From Algicoccus sp048820935 (GTDB taxonomy: Bacteria; Pseudomonadota; Gammaproteobacteria; Burkholderiales; Burkholderiaceae_B), in NCBI RefSeq assembly GCF_048820935.1, contig NZ_JBMERD010000007.1:1-64000 (forward strand): 64,000 nt of DNA. Direction: 5' to 3'. The notes beneath the pieces are model-generated. The model saw nothing but the letters and a program-made list of their open reading frames with translations, had not been told where the DNA came from and ran no database searches. Made by a program: the position numbers and the translations under genes. Each line of letters begins with the position of its first letter. Within the stretch, counting starts at the first letter, position 1. Below, piece after piece: positions 28,239 to 37,335 of the stretch.

Positions 28239-28257
28239 CTGTATTACGTAAATACAG
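28239..28257 (+). promoter_or_regulatory. Palindrome before hipB, probable HipB operator
   Basis: CTGTATT-ACGTA-AATACAG at 28239-28257 has perfect 7-bp arms and lies 12 bp before the hipB start. Similar half-sites occur in the AT-rich DNA upstream. HipB proteins repress hipBA by binding such operators. Confidence 0.6.
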
Positions 28258-28269
28258 TATGAGATTTGT

Positions 28270-28530
28270 ATGTCTGATTTCACAATCCGTACAACCGCAC
28301 AATTCCCCATCATGATTCGGGCCTTTCGTAAGCAAGCTGGCTTAACACAGGCGGCTGTGGCGACACGCTTAGGCGTGACGCAGCAAACTTACTCGGCTTT
28401 AGAACGCAATGCCGACAAAATGAGCGCGGACCGACTTCTACTTTTGCTAGGCATTCTTGGCGCTGATCTCGTACTGCGCGAGAAAAATGCCAAACATCCA
28501 ACAAAAACAGCGACTACGTTAGACTGGTGA
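28270..28530 (+). CDS. hipB: HipB-like XRE antitoxin
   Basis: The protein has 86 residues. The XRE domain (MIRAFRKQAGLTQAAVATRL plus GVTQQTYSALERNADKMS) occupies residues 15-70. HipB binds and inhibits the HipA kinase and represses the operon. hipA starts 6 bp after its stop. The short C-terminal tail is as in other HipB proteins. Confidence 0.88.
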   Translation: MSDFTIRTTAQFPIMIRAFRKQAGLTQAAVATRLGVTQQTYSALERNADKMSADRLLLLLGILGADLVLREKNAKHPTKTATTLDW

Positions 28531-28536
28531 TCATTC

Positions 28537-29892
28537 ATGAAAGATCGCACACCACAATCACGACAACTTCATCTCTGGATAAATGGGCATTTTGTTGGAG
28601 TTTGGAGCCACGAACCATCTGTCGGCCCCATGCTTCAGTACGATCAAGCATGGGCTGAGTCTGAGCAAGGACGACCTCTTTCATTGTCTTTGCCTTTCAC
28701 GCCAGGTAACCAACCGCACCGCGGAGCAGTCGTCAACGCTTTTTTTGAAAACCTGCTGCCAGACAGCCAAGATATTCGTGAACGCGTCGCTCGCCGGTTT
28801 CGGACGGAATCTACAGACGCATTTTCTCTTTTAAAAGAGATTGGTCGAGATTGTGCAGGCGCATTGCAGATTTTGCCGCCAGATACACCTCCTGACGACA
28901 TTCAAAGCATTCAGGCAACTCGGCTCACAGATGATGACGTAGCTACGGTATTGCGCAATACCGTAGCTACGTCCTTATTGCAAAGGACAGTCTCTGACTA
29001 TGACGACTTTCGGATTTCTATTGCCGGAGCACAAGAGAAAACCGCTTTGCTTTGGCATGAGGGTCAATGGTGCATTCCACACGGCGCAACACCCACCACC
29101 CACATTTTAAAACTGCCTATGGGCGTGATTGGCAACTTAAACATTGACATGCGTAACTCAATCGAAAACGAGTGGTTATGCGCAAAAATCCTACAAGCAT
29201 ACGGACTTCCAGTCGCACACTCACAAATTGCTCAGTTTGGAGACATACGCGTTTTAGTGGTTGAACGGTTTGACCGTGCTTGGAGAGAAACATCAGAAAA
29301 AAAACAATGGCTGGTCAGATTGCCGCAAGAAGATCTGTGTCAAGCAACAGGCACACCGCCGCATTTAAAGTATGAATCTGATGGTGGACCCGGTATACGC
29401 ACGATTATGAACCTACTCACAGGCGCTAGTCATCCCAGGCGCGATCAGAGTTTTTTCTTTCGAACGCAGGTTCTTTTTTGGATGCTAGGGGCAACGGATG
29501 GACATGCAAAAAACTTCAGTATTTTTCTAAATCCAAATGGTGGTTACGAATTAACGCCACTCTATGATGTGCTCTGCGCATATCCTGTCATCGGCATGGG
29601 CGCCAATAAGCTTTCTCCATTTAAGGTGAAGCTTTCTATGGCAGTGCGCTCAAAAAACGCGCACTGGATCATGAAAAACATTCTACGCAGACACTGGATT
29701 GGTCTAGGCAATGAATATGGCATCACAACTTCAGACGGGCTAGGCGTTGATGCTGTTCTTGACGAGATCGTCGCCCAAACACCTCACGTCATAGAAACTG
29801 TTCGAGCACAGCTTCCAGAAAGCTTTCCGGAATACATCGCAGACCAGATCTTTACAGGACTACAAAACGCTGCCAAACGGTTAGCTGGATAA
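28537..29892 (+). CDS. hipA: HipA-family serine/threonine kinase toxin
   Basis: The protein has 451 residues, close to the 440 of E. coli HipA. SIAGAQEKTALLW is the Gly-rich loop, GATDGHAKNFSIF the catalytic HxxN/D region, and LTPLYDVLCAYP the metal-binding DFG-equivalent. HipA phosphorylates a glutamyl-tRNA synthetase (or a related target) and arrests translation. The kinase motifs are intact, so the toxin should be functional. It is translated just behind hipB. Confidence 0.92.
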   Translation: MKDRTPQSRQLHLWINGHFVGVWSHEPSVGPMLQYDQAWAESEQGRPLSLSLPFTPGNQPHRGAVVNAFFENLLPDSQDIRERVARRFRTESTDAFSLLKEIGRDCAGALQILPPDTPPDDIQSIQATRLTDDDVATVLRNTVATSLLQRTVSDYDDFRISIAGAQEKTALLWHEGQWCIPHGATPTTHILKLPMGVIGNLNIDMRNSIENEWLCAKILQAYGLPVAHSQIAQFGDIRVLVVERFDRAWRETSEKKQWLVRLPQEDLCQATGTPPHLKYESDGGPGIRTIMNLLTGASHPRRDQSFFFRTQVLFWMLGATDGHAKNFSIFLNPNGGYELTPLYDVLCAYPVIGMGANKLSPFKVKLSMAVRSKNAHWIMKNILRRHWIGLGNEYGITTSDGLGVDAVLDEIVAQTPHVIETVRAQLPESFPEYIADQIFTGLQNAAKRLAG

Positions 29893-29940
29893 CCCGTGCA
29901 GGATGACAATGCTGACACGAATAAAGAACAAAACCATGTT

Positions 29941-30027
29941 CTGACCGCACTAAACGGCGGAAGTCGGTTCTGTGCTATGCCAGTTTCATGTGACGCCGAC
30001 TCGTTTAACGCTCTGCGCATATCCTTG
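29941..30027. repeat. 87-bp direct repeat, copy A (duplicate of the trmL 3' end)
   Basis: This 87-bp block is colinear with 30420-30506, with about 15 mismatches and no gaps. It contains a copy of the last eight trmL codons (CAAGGATATGCGCA on the minus strand) and the DNA following them. It abuts the DUF1016 fragment exactly, so it looks like one attachment-type end of an inserted islet. Confidence 0.8.
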
Positions 30028-30393
30028 CCCCTTGGTCAGCATCGCAGCCTTGTTTTTGAATAAGGCTGTTCGCTCGTAAAACTGGCTGCTAATCTGTCGG
30101 TCAAGCTGGCGCACACTCCATCCGCTTCATAGGGCTTCGGTTTCATAGAACTGACGTGCATGGGCATCCTGAACAGATAACAACCGGACATAGGCCGACC
30201 ACGGCAACACAAATACCTGTGCCAATTGGGAAAGACTCAATTTGCCAGACAGTGTCTGGCAAATTGGCCAAGTCACAAAGAACGCCCGCATTTGCTGCAA
30301 ATTCTGTCGGCTGAATCGTCGAAGGCGATAAGCATTTTTTTGCCTAAAACCTTTTACACTGCTGATAGCAACTGCCGATTGATGCTTGCCCAT
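30028..30393 (-). pseudogene. DUF1016 (YhcG-like) N-terminal domain fragment with a nonsense codon
   Basis: The frame begins MGKHQSAVAISSVKGFRQ and includes FSRQNLQQMRAFFVTWP, LPWSAYVRLLSVQDAHARQF and YETEAL, motifs of DUF1016 N-terminal domains. A TGA at about 30126 replaces an expected Arg codon. The same frame continues with SGWSVRQLDRQISSQFYERT and ends in AMLTKG at the edge of repeat A. The PDDEXK nuclease domain is absent. The fragment is inactive as a nuclease. Confidence 0.78.
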
Positions 30394-30419
30394 ACAGTCT
30401 AATCAATTTCTGTTCCACG

Positions 30420-30506
30420 CTGACCGCACTAAATGGCAGAAGTCGGTTCTGCGTTAAACCAGTTTCGTGTGACATCGATTCGTTAGACGCCTTGCGCATA
30501 TCCTTG
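30420..30506. repeat. 87-bp direct repeat, copy B (native trmL 3' end)
   Basis: This copy overlaps the last eight codons of trmL and 63 bp after its stop. It matches 29941-30027 without gaps. Together the two copies bracket a 392-bp DUF1016 fragment, as would be produced by integration at a gene 3' end. Confidence 0.8.
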
Positions 30507-30953
30507 CTGACGCCAGGCTTCAAATACGGTCACTGCGACGGCATTGGATAGATTCAGACTACGTTGCTCAGGCAACATGGGTAAGCGCAAACGCTGTTCA
30601 GTGGCAAACAACTCCAGCTGTTCTGGGCTCAATCCTGCTGTTTCACGCCCAAAGACAAACACATCACCTGCTTCAAACGCATGTCCACCAATCAGTGAAG
30701 ACCCTTTGGTCGTCATACAAAACCGACGGCTCACATCAGCCCCTGTGGCTTTAAGCGCCTCAGCCAACGTGTCATGCACCTGCATGGCTTTCCATTCGTG
30801 ATAGTCCAAACCTGCACGTCGCATCCGTTTGTCTTCTAAAGGAAACCCCAGCGGGCGCACTAAGTGAAGTTGCGTCCCTGTATTGGCGCACAAGCGGATG
30901 ACGTTCCCAGTATTGGGTGGGATTTCTGGCTCAACTAAGATGACATGAAACAT
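30483..30953 (-). CDS. trmL: tRNA (cytidine/uridine-2'-O-)-methyltransferase TrmL
   Basis: The protein has 156 residues from ATG 30953, which gives the standard N-terminus MFHVILVEPEIPPNTGNVIR; an upstream in-frame start adds 15 unconserved residues. DKRMRRAGLDYHEW and MLPEQRSLNLSNAVAVTVFE are the SPOUT knot motifs. TrmL methylates the wobble base of tRNA-Leu. The last codons lie in the 87-bp repeat, so the gene end may have been rebuilt by an integration event. Confidence 0.95.
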   Translation of the reverse strand: MFHVILVEPEIPPNTGNVIRLCANTGTQLHLVRPLGFPLEDKRMRRAGLDYHEWKAMQVHDTLAEALKATGADVSRRFCMTTKGSSLIGGHAFEAGDVFVFGRETAGLSPEQLELFATEQRLRLPMLPEQRSLNLSNAVAVTVFEAWRQQGYAQGV

Positions 30954-31050
30954 TTCGAGGGGTTTTGATGAAGATTGTGGCAAACATGATTGCCGCAATT
31001 TTACGGCAGTCCGGTTGCTTTAACGGTTCAAACACTGGGTATTGGGTTCT

Positions 31051-31836
31051 TCAGTCGATCTGTTTGGCTGCACACAGCACAATCACGTGACTCGCCCCCA
31101 TGGCACGACAGACTTGGGCCGCTTGCTGAATCACGGTTAATTCACGATCACTGTCCAGCACCAAACCAATCCTACGGTGCTCAAAGCGTTGCGCAGTGAC
31201 ATGGTCTTCGATCCCTGCATCTTCTATGCGCCTGAGCGCACTAGGCAACCGTGCAATTCCTGTTAAACGACTCAACGATCGCGCCAGTTCCTGAGATGGA
31301 TTACAGTGGCAACGTGCTAACTGGGCATTGCTCGCGGGAACGGGCACCCAAAAATCAGGCTGATAGATCGGATGCTGTTGCAACCAGCTCTGGCAACTAC
31401 GCCACATCAATGCGGCCAGAACCGGACTTAAAGTTAAATCGGTCGCACAACGGCTAAAACGATTAATCATTAAAGCTGCCGGGAAACAATCATCAACCGC
31501 ACAAAACATGGCATCAAACGGTCTGGGTATCCGTTGACAGAGTCGACACAATCCCTGAGACATGTGCTGTGTATTGACGCTCGGATTAGAGTTACCCGTA
31601 GAATGGATGGCCGCAGCGTTTTGATCAGACTGATGAGCTGAGTTCCACGTTGGTAGAGGCGTTTTGTGCACGCTTAAATCATTCGCACACCCAACACACA
31701 GCAATCGGCTATGGCGTGTGGCATACACATCCTGATCACACCCTGCACACAAATCACCTCGCCGACTACTTAAACCACATAAAGGGCAGGGTGTCGCCAG
31801 AAAAGCCAACCAATCCTTGAACCAAGCACATCTCAT
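31051..31836 (-). CDS. ComF-like phosphoribosyltransferase family protein, degenerate active site
   Basis: The protein has 261 residues. The N-terminal Cys pairs (CPLC, CAGC, CVGC) form the zinc finger typical of ComF, and FWVPVPASNAQLARCHCNPSQ is the family core. The PRPP-binding loop, normally hydrophobic-DDVxTTG, reads GLVLDSDRELT, so phosphoribosyltransferase activity is unlikely. ComF supports DNA uptake in naturally competent bacteria. It sits between trmL and a methyltransferase gene, the usual place in this group. Confidence 0.82.
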   Translation of the reverse strand: MRCAWFKDWLAFLATPCPLCGLSSRRGDLCAGCDQDVYATRHSRLLCVGCANDLSVHKTPLPTWNSAHQSDQNAAAIHSTGNSNPSVNTQHMSQGLCRLCQRIPRPFDAMFCAVDDCFPAALMINRFSRCATDLTLSPVLAALMWRSCQSWLQQHPIYQPDFWVPVPASNAQLARCHCNPSQELARSLSRLTGIARLPSALRRIEDAGIEDHVTAQRFEHRRIGLVLDSDRELTVIQQAAQVCRAMGASHVIVLCAAKQID

Positions 31837-31892
31837 ACCGTTTGTTAAAATCCAGCATTGTGCCGCGCTATACGCACCCTTAAAGATCCGCT

Positions 31893-32813
31893 ATGACAAA
31901 TTCAACCGTCTCTGAAAGCCTTCCGATTAATCCACGTCACGTACAACTCCAATTTAATCGGGCACAGCGTCCAGATGAGGCCGAGTTCTTATATGGCGAG
32001 ATTGCCAATCGCATGCTGGATCGGTTGCGTCTAATTCGTTTAACGCCTTCCACGATGTTGGATGCAGGCTGCGGTTTTGGGGCTCGAACCGCGATGTTGC
32101 GTCAACGGTATCCACAGACCAAGCTCATCAGTCAGGACCACCATGAAGGCTTGTTAAAACGTCTACGCCAGGAACAAGGGCTAGACAGTTTTAAACAAAA
32201 ACTGCGTCGTTTGCGCTCACCCATCCTGCACGAAACACTGCTTGCTGATCTCGCCCAAACCCAATTATCCGCAGAATCCATCGAACTGGTCTGGTCCAAT
32301 CTCGCATTGCACTGGCATCCACGGGTTCATGACGTCATTCGGGAATGGGGCAGAATTCTGCAGCCCGAGGGTTTGGCGTTCTTTAGCTATTTCGGACCGG
32401 GCACTGCCATTGAACTCAGACGTGCGATTGCGACCGCACAACTTGAGACAGAAGCCATGCCATTTGTTGATATGCATGACCTAGGGGACATGCTCATTGA
32501 GCACGGATTTGCAGACCCAGTGATGGATCAGGAAGTCTTGACGCTGACCTACGAAGATCCACAAACCCTACTGCGAGACGCACGTGTTTTGGGGGGGAAT
32601 GCCAACAATGCGCGCCGAGCTAATCTGGTTTCTAAAGGGTGGTTAGCCCGCCTGATGCAGGCTTTAGAATCTCAGCGCAATGCGGATGGTCATTTAACGC
32701 TGACTTTAGAGATTTGTTATGGGCACGCCTGGCGTCGCGCCATCCGCCAGCTTGGCACCGAAACCCGAATCAGCTTGCAATCGATCGGGCGGCGCCAATC
32801 CAGCGATTTTTAA
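31893..32813 (+). CDS. SAM-dependent methyltransferase, BioC-like
   Basis: The protein has 306 residues. MLDAGCGFGARTAMLRQRYP is SAM motif I, and VWSNLALHWHPRVHDVIREW resembles the BioC post-motif region. BioC methylates malonyl-ACP at the start of biotin synthesis. No other biotin gene is near, so the substrate remains open. It is divergent from the comF-like gene across 56 bp. Confidence 0.83.
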   Translation: MTNSTVSESLPINPRHVQLQFNRAQRPDEAEFLYGEIANRMLDRLRLIRLTPSTMLDAGCGFGARTAMLRQRYPQTKLISQDHHEGLLKRLRQEQGLDSFKQKLRRLRSPILHETLLADLAQTQLSAESIELVWSNLALHWHPRVHDVIREWGRILQPEGLAFFSYFGPGTAIELRRAIATAQLETEAMPFVDMHDLGDMLIEHGFADPVMDQEVLTLTYEDPQTLLRDARVLGGNANNARRANLVSKGWLARLMQALESQRNADGHLTLTLEICYGHAWRRAIRQLGTETRISLQSIGRRQSSDF

Positions 32814-32820
32814 CAGTTCG

Positions 32821-33645
32821 TTACGTAAACCATTGAAACGCAGTGGCTGCTTTATTCAGCATGTAAAAGGCCAGCATAAACAGCAGAGCTGCGAACACTT
32901 TTTTCAGGGTAGCGACGGGTAAGCTGTGCGCAAGTTTGGCTCCCAACGGTGCAAACAACATGCTAAAGAACACCAGCACCAGCAGAGCAGGCCAGTACAC
33001 ATAACCCAACATGCCCGGCGGCAAGTCTGAAGCTTGCATACCCGACCAGATGTAACCCACGGTATTGGCAATCGCAATCGGAAAGCCTAAAGCTGCTGAA
33101 GTCCCAACGGCCTGATGCAAAGCCACGTTACACCACGTCATAAATGGCACCGAAATAAAACCGCCACCCGCACCGACCAAACCGGACACGAACCCAATCA
33201 CACTACCGACCGCACCCGTTCCCAAACGGCCTGGCATTTGTCGTGAAGGCTTGGGCTTACGGTTACGCAACATCTGTAGGGCTGAATACCCCACAAATAG
33301 GGAGAAGACTAAGGCGAGCCAACCAGTTTTAAGGGCGGCAAAGACTGCGCCACCTGAAACTAACCCGCCTATCACAATCCCCGGCGCAAATGAAGCGACG
33401 AGATCCCAACGTACCGCACGACGCATGTGATGCGCACGCACACTCGACATTGACGTAAAGATAATGGAAGCCATTGACGTGGCAATTGCAGCATGCACCA
33501 CCAGATCCATAGGAATGCCCTGCGCAGTCAGTAGCGCAGTCATAAAAGGCACCAGCAGCATCCCGCCACCAATACCCAGTAAGCCGGCTGCAAAGCCTGC
33601 CACGATACCCAACACGGCATACGCCAGAAAAAACAGAGGATCCAT
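32821..33645 (-). CDS. TauE/SafE-family membrane transporter
   Basis: The protein has 274 residues with about eight membrane segments and two internal repeats (GLLGIGGGMLLVPFM and GLVGAGGGFISVPFM), the signature of TauE/SafE/YfcA permeases. They are thought to export sulfite, sulfoacetate or other organosulfur anions. It is convergent with the methyltransferase gene. Confidence 0.9.
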   Translation of the reverse strand: MDPLFFLAYAVLGIVAGFAAGLLGIGGGMLLVPFMTALLTAQGIPMDLVVHAAIATSMASIIFTSMSSVRAHHMRRAVRWDLVASFAPGIVIGGLVSGGAVFAALKTGWLALVFSLFVGYSALQMLRNRKPKPSRQMPGRLGTGAVGSVIGFVSGLVGAGGGFISVPFMTWCNVALHQAVGTSAALGFPIAIANTVGYIWSGMQASDLPPGMLGYVYWPALLVLVFFSMLFAPLGAKLAHSLPVATLKKVFAALLFMLAFYMLNKAATAFQWFT

Positions 33646-33725
33646 GATGATTTACGCGCAAAAAAAGGCAATGTCGCAGTATAACGAAGCGCCTACCTTC
33701 ATCATCCACGATTGACGCAAAAAAC

Positions 33726-35195
33726 TTATCTACGCCAGAAAACTGTTGTGAACAGCACCAACACGGTGAACATCTCTAGACGACCAATCATCATCGCAAA
33801 TGTACACACCCAGACCTGAAACTCACTCAACATCGAATAATTACCGGCTGGCCCCACACCACCCAAACCTGGTCCAATATTATTGATGCATGCGATGATC
33901 GCTGAGAAAGCAATCGTCGTATCGGCACCACTTAAAAGCATCAGCATGACACCGATCACAATGGACAAGGCGTAGAGCACCATAAACGCCAACACAGAGG
34001 TCAGCACCCGATCGGGAATCCGATGTCCTTTGAGTAGGACGGGCGTGACCGCATGAGGGTGCAATAAGCTGGTCATTTCCTGACGCGCTTGTTTGATTAG
34101 CATCAACGCCCGGATCATCTTGATACCACCACCGGTCGAGCCCGAGCTCGTCGCAAAAATACCTAGCAATAACATCAGCATGGGCACAACGATTGGCCAA
34201 GTACTGTAGTCCGTACTGGCAAATCCGGCGGTCGTCGCCACAGACACCGTATTAAACAAGCCATAGCGGATTGCAGTCCAAACATTGGCATAGACGCCAT
34301 CAAACCAGAGATACACGCCAATCAATACACCAACAAACAGCACCACACCGACAAACGGCCCGGCCTCTGGACAATGCCAATAGGCACGTAAACGACGCTG
34401 TGAAATGGCTTTAAAGTGGGTTGCGAAATTAATCCCTGAGAGCAACATAAAGACGATGGCAATGGCTTCGTGCAGAGGCGAATCAAAGAACGCAAAACTT
34501 GTGTCATGCGTGGCAAACCCACCTAAAGCCACAGTGGATGCCATATAACACCAGGCATCAAACCACGACATACCGGCATATCGATACGCTAAAAAGCAAA
34601 TAATCGACAACCCAAAATAAATGGCGTAAAGCGCTTTGGCTGTGCTCGCAATACGAGGGGTGAGCTTCTCTTCTTTCATGGGCCCAGGGGTTTCTGCTCG
34701 AAACACCTGATAACCACCCACACCCAATAAAGGCATGATGGCCACAGCCAACACGATAATCCCCATACCACCCACCCAGTGCATGGTAAAGCGCCACAAA
34801 TTCACTGAAGGGGCAATCGTGTCGAGCCCTGATAGTACGGTCGCACCAGTGGCCGTCAACCCCGACATCGCCTCAAAATAAGCGTCGGTAAAGGACAGTG
34901 GATGTCCAATCTGATGGAAATACAGCAGCAGCGGAATCGTCCCTAAAAGGGGCAAAAACAACCAGACGAGGGTGACTAGCAAAAAACCATCTTTAGGCCG
35001 CAGTTCTGCGCGGCCACTAAAAGCACCCAACCAGAGGATGACGCCAAACAACAGCGCAATGGCAAAAGACTGCACAAACAAGAAGAACTGGCCGTCACCC
35101 AGAATGAGCGACCACACCATGGGCACAAACATCGTCGTGGCAAACAAAGCCATCGTAAAGCCCAGCACATTGAGAACAGCCAAAAGACGCGTCAT
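33726..35195 (-). CDS. trkH: Trk potassium uptake protein, membrane subunit
   Basis: The protein has 489 residues with repeated pore-loop units; MSGLTATGATVLSGLD, STVALGGFATHDTSF and TSSGSTGGGIK are selectivity-filter and gating segments. It imports potassium with TrkA bound on the cytoplasmic side. The gene follows trkA by 12 bp. Confidence 0.95.
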   Translation of the reverse strand: MTRLLAVLNVLGFTMALFATTMFVPMVWSLILGDGQFFLFVQSFAIALLFGVILWLGAFSGRAELRPKDGFLLVTLVWLFLPLLGTIPLLLYFHQIGHPLSFTDAYFEAMSGLTATGATVLSGLDTIAPSVNLWRFTMHWVGGMGIIVLAVAIMPLLGVGGYQVFRAETPGPMKEEKLTPRIASTAKALYAIYFGLSIICFLAYRYAGMSWFDAWCYMASTVALGGFATHDTSFAFFDSPLHEAIAIVFMLLSGINFATHFKAISQRRLRAYWHCPEAGPFVGVVLFVGVLIGVYLWFDGVYANVWTAIRYGLFNTVSVATTAGFASTDYSTWPIVVPMLMLLLGIFATSSGSTGGGIKMIRALMLIKQARQEMTSLLHPHAVTPVLLKGHRIPDRVLTSVLAFMVLYALSIVIGVMLMLLSGADTTIAFSAIIACINNIGPGLGGVGPAGNYSMLSEFQVWVCTFAMMIGRLEMFTVLVLFTTVFWRR

Positions 35196-35207
35196 GCGGC
35201 TTCTCTC

Positions 35208-36587
35208 TTAAAAAAAGGAGGCCGAAACCTGAAAAAGCTTTTCTACCTTAGCAATCTGTGCGCGAGTCGGCACAAAGACAATGACATGATCCTGAGATTC
35301 GATCTGTGTCTCCGGATCCGGCAGCACAATGTCCTCACCACGTACAATCGCACCCACACTAGCACCTTTGGGTAAATCCAACTCTTGTACAGCGCGACCC
35401 ACCACACGTGAAGATTTACGATCACCATGGGCAACCATTTCTAGGACCTCAGCAATTCCACCGCGCAATCGATGCGCTGCCACGATGTCTGCCTGTCGCA
35501 CATACTTCAACAATTCGCTCATCGTCACCTGGGAGGGGGAGACTGCGATATCGATATGGCTGGCTTGCATCAACTCACCATAGGCCTGACGATTAATCAA
35601 GGAGATCACCCGTCGGGCACCCATGCGTTTGGCCAGAAGCGACGACATAATATTGTCTTCATCTTCACTGGTCAACGCCAACCAAGTATCGGTCTCTTCA
35701 ATCCCTTCACGCGACAACAAATCTTCATCGGTTCCGTTGCCATGCAAGATCAGGACATTGTTCGGCAAAGAGCTTGCTAGTTCTTCACAACGCGCAAGAT
35801 CATGCTCGATCAGTCGCACGTTATAGCCCGAGTCGGATAGATTTTTTGCGACACGCGCACCAATATTGCCGCCACCGGCAATCATAATTCGACGCACCGA
35901 CTTTTCTTTTTTCTGAACTTGATGAACCGCTTCATGAGCCTGTGCTGTATCCACAATCAACAACAATTCATCGTCAGGCAACAGCACCGTATTATCTGAA
36001 ATGGGCAGCGTATGACCTGCGCGCACAACTTCAATAATTCGAGCACGGATTTCAGGATTGGCGAGCGACAAATCGGCAATTTTATGGTTGGCCATAAAGC
36101 CCAGTCGGCTCACTCGCATGGTCACGACACTGACGCGACCACTGGCTAAAGCGACGACTTGTAGGGCTTCTGGAAATTCAATCAGTTTTTGTAGATAGGC
36201 TGTGACACTTTCTTCTGGGCTAATCACTGCGTCCACACAAAACCCATCTTCACCCAACAAGGATGGGTTTTTTGCGATTTCTACATTTCGCAGGCGTGCT
36301 ACGCGACGGGGCACGTTAAACACACTGCGTGCAATTTTACAAACCACCAAATTCACAGCATCTTTGGCTGTACAAGCAATCAGCATATCCGCATCTTCAG
36401 CCCCTGCACGACGCAGTGTGGATAATTCGACGGCATCACCGACGACACCTCGAAGGTCCAAGCGGTTTTGTAGATCCATCAGCCGATCGACGTCTAGATC
36501 AATCAGCGTGATGTCATTTTTTTCAGACACCAGGTTCTCGGCCACACTGGTTCCGACCCGCCCGGCGCCTACGATCACGATTTTCAT
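35208..36587 (-). CDS. trkA: Trk potassium uptake protein TrkA
   Basis: The protein has 459 residues with two RCK units. GAGRVGTSVAENL and GGGNIGARVAKNL are the two NAD-binding glycine motifs, each followed by a TrkA-C domain. It gates TrkH in response to nucleotides. Its start overlaps the end of ntrX by four bases (ATGA), so it lies in the rsmB-ntrYX-trkAH chain. Confidence 0.96.
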   Translation of the reverse strand: MKIVIVGAGRVGTSVAENLVSEKNDITLIDLDVDRLMDLQNRLDLRGVVGDAVELSTLRRAGAEDADMLIACTAKDAVNLVVCKIARSVFNVPRRVARLRNVEIAKNPSLLGEDGFCVDAVISPEESVTAYLQKLIEFPEALQVVALASGRVSVVTMRVSRLGFMANHKIADLSLANPEIRARIIEVVRAGHTLPISDNTVLLPDDELLLIVDTAQAHEAVHQVQKKEKSVRRIMIAGGGNIGARVAKNLSDSGYNVRLIEHDLARCEELASSLPNNVLILHGNGTDEDLLSREGIEETDTWLALTSEDEDNIMSSLLAKRMGARRVISLINRQAYGELMQASHIDIAVSPSQVTMSELLKYVRQADIVAAHRLRGGIAEVLEMVAHGDRKSSRVVGRAVQELDLPKGASVGAIVRGEDIVLPDPETQIESQDHVIVFVPTRAQIAKVEKLFQVSASFF

Positions 36588-37306
36588 GTGTTGCGCTGCT
36601 TACGCGTCTCCACGCCCAATTGCTTGAGCTTGCGATATAAGTGTGTACGTTCAAGCCCTGTGCGCTCTGAAACACGTGTCATGCTGTTGTTTTCACGGGC
36701 GAGATGATATTCAAAGTACGTCCGTTCAAACTCATCTCTGGCATCACGCAAGGGTTGATCCAGCGAAATATTGCCCAGCAGGTTTTCAGGTGCCTCATCA
36801 GCTTCTTCTGCAAAAACACCGGCAACCGACGCTTCGGCAGCAGCGCCGTCTGCGGCTTTCACGGCCTGCGCAGATCCAGCAGGTGCAGCTGCACCGTCAC
36901 CTTGTGCCAGGTTTTTCTGAGCTGCCGCCTGCAACTCACGCATGGGTCGTTTAAGCGCAGACACCACAGTTGTCAGCAACTTTTGCATGGTGATGGGCTT
37001 TTCCAGAAAATCGATTGCCCCAATGCGTGTCGCTTCAACTGCTGTATCAATCGTGGCATGACCACTCATCATCACCACAGGCATATCCAGCAAACCTTGG
37101 GAGCCCCATTCGCGCAAAAGCGTCACACCATCCGTATCTGGCATCCAGATATCGAGTAGCACCAGATCCGGCCTTGCCCGCTGTCTAGCTGCGCGAGCTT
37201 GCGCCGCGTTTTCAGCGAGTTCGACCGTATGACCCTCGTCATACAGGATCTCGAAAAGCAATTCACGGATGCCGACTTCGTCATCGACCACCAAAATTCG
37301 AGCCAT
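36584..37306 (-). CDS. ntrX: NtrX-type response regulator without an AAA+ domain
   Basis: The protein has 240 residues. MARILVVDDEVGIREL opens the receiver domain, DLVLLDIWMPDTDG holds the phosphoacceptor Asp, and the C-terminal HTH_8 (MTRVSERTGLERTHLYRKLK) is Fis-like. The sigma-54 AAA+ domain of alphaproteobacterial NtrX is replaced by an Ala-rich linker, a form I know from other betaproteobacteria. ATG 37306 is preceded by AAGGA; an upstream in-frame TTG is less likely. NtrY lies 29 bp upstream. Confidence 0.9.
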   Translation of the reverse strand: MARILVVDDEVGIRELLFEILYDEGHTVELAENAAQARAARQRARPDLVLLDIWMPDTDGVTLLREWGSQGLLDMPVVMMSGHATIDTAVEATRIGAIDFLEKPITMQKLLTTVVSALKRPMRELQAAAQKNLAQGDGAAAPAGSAQAVKAADGAAAEASVAGVFAEEADEAPENLLGNISLDQPLRDARDEFERTYFEYHLARENNSMTRVSERTGLERTHLYRKLKQLGVETRKQRNT

Positions 37307-37335
37307 AATGTCCTTCAATTACTAAGGTTTTTCGT

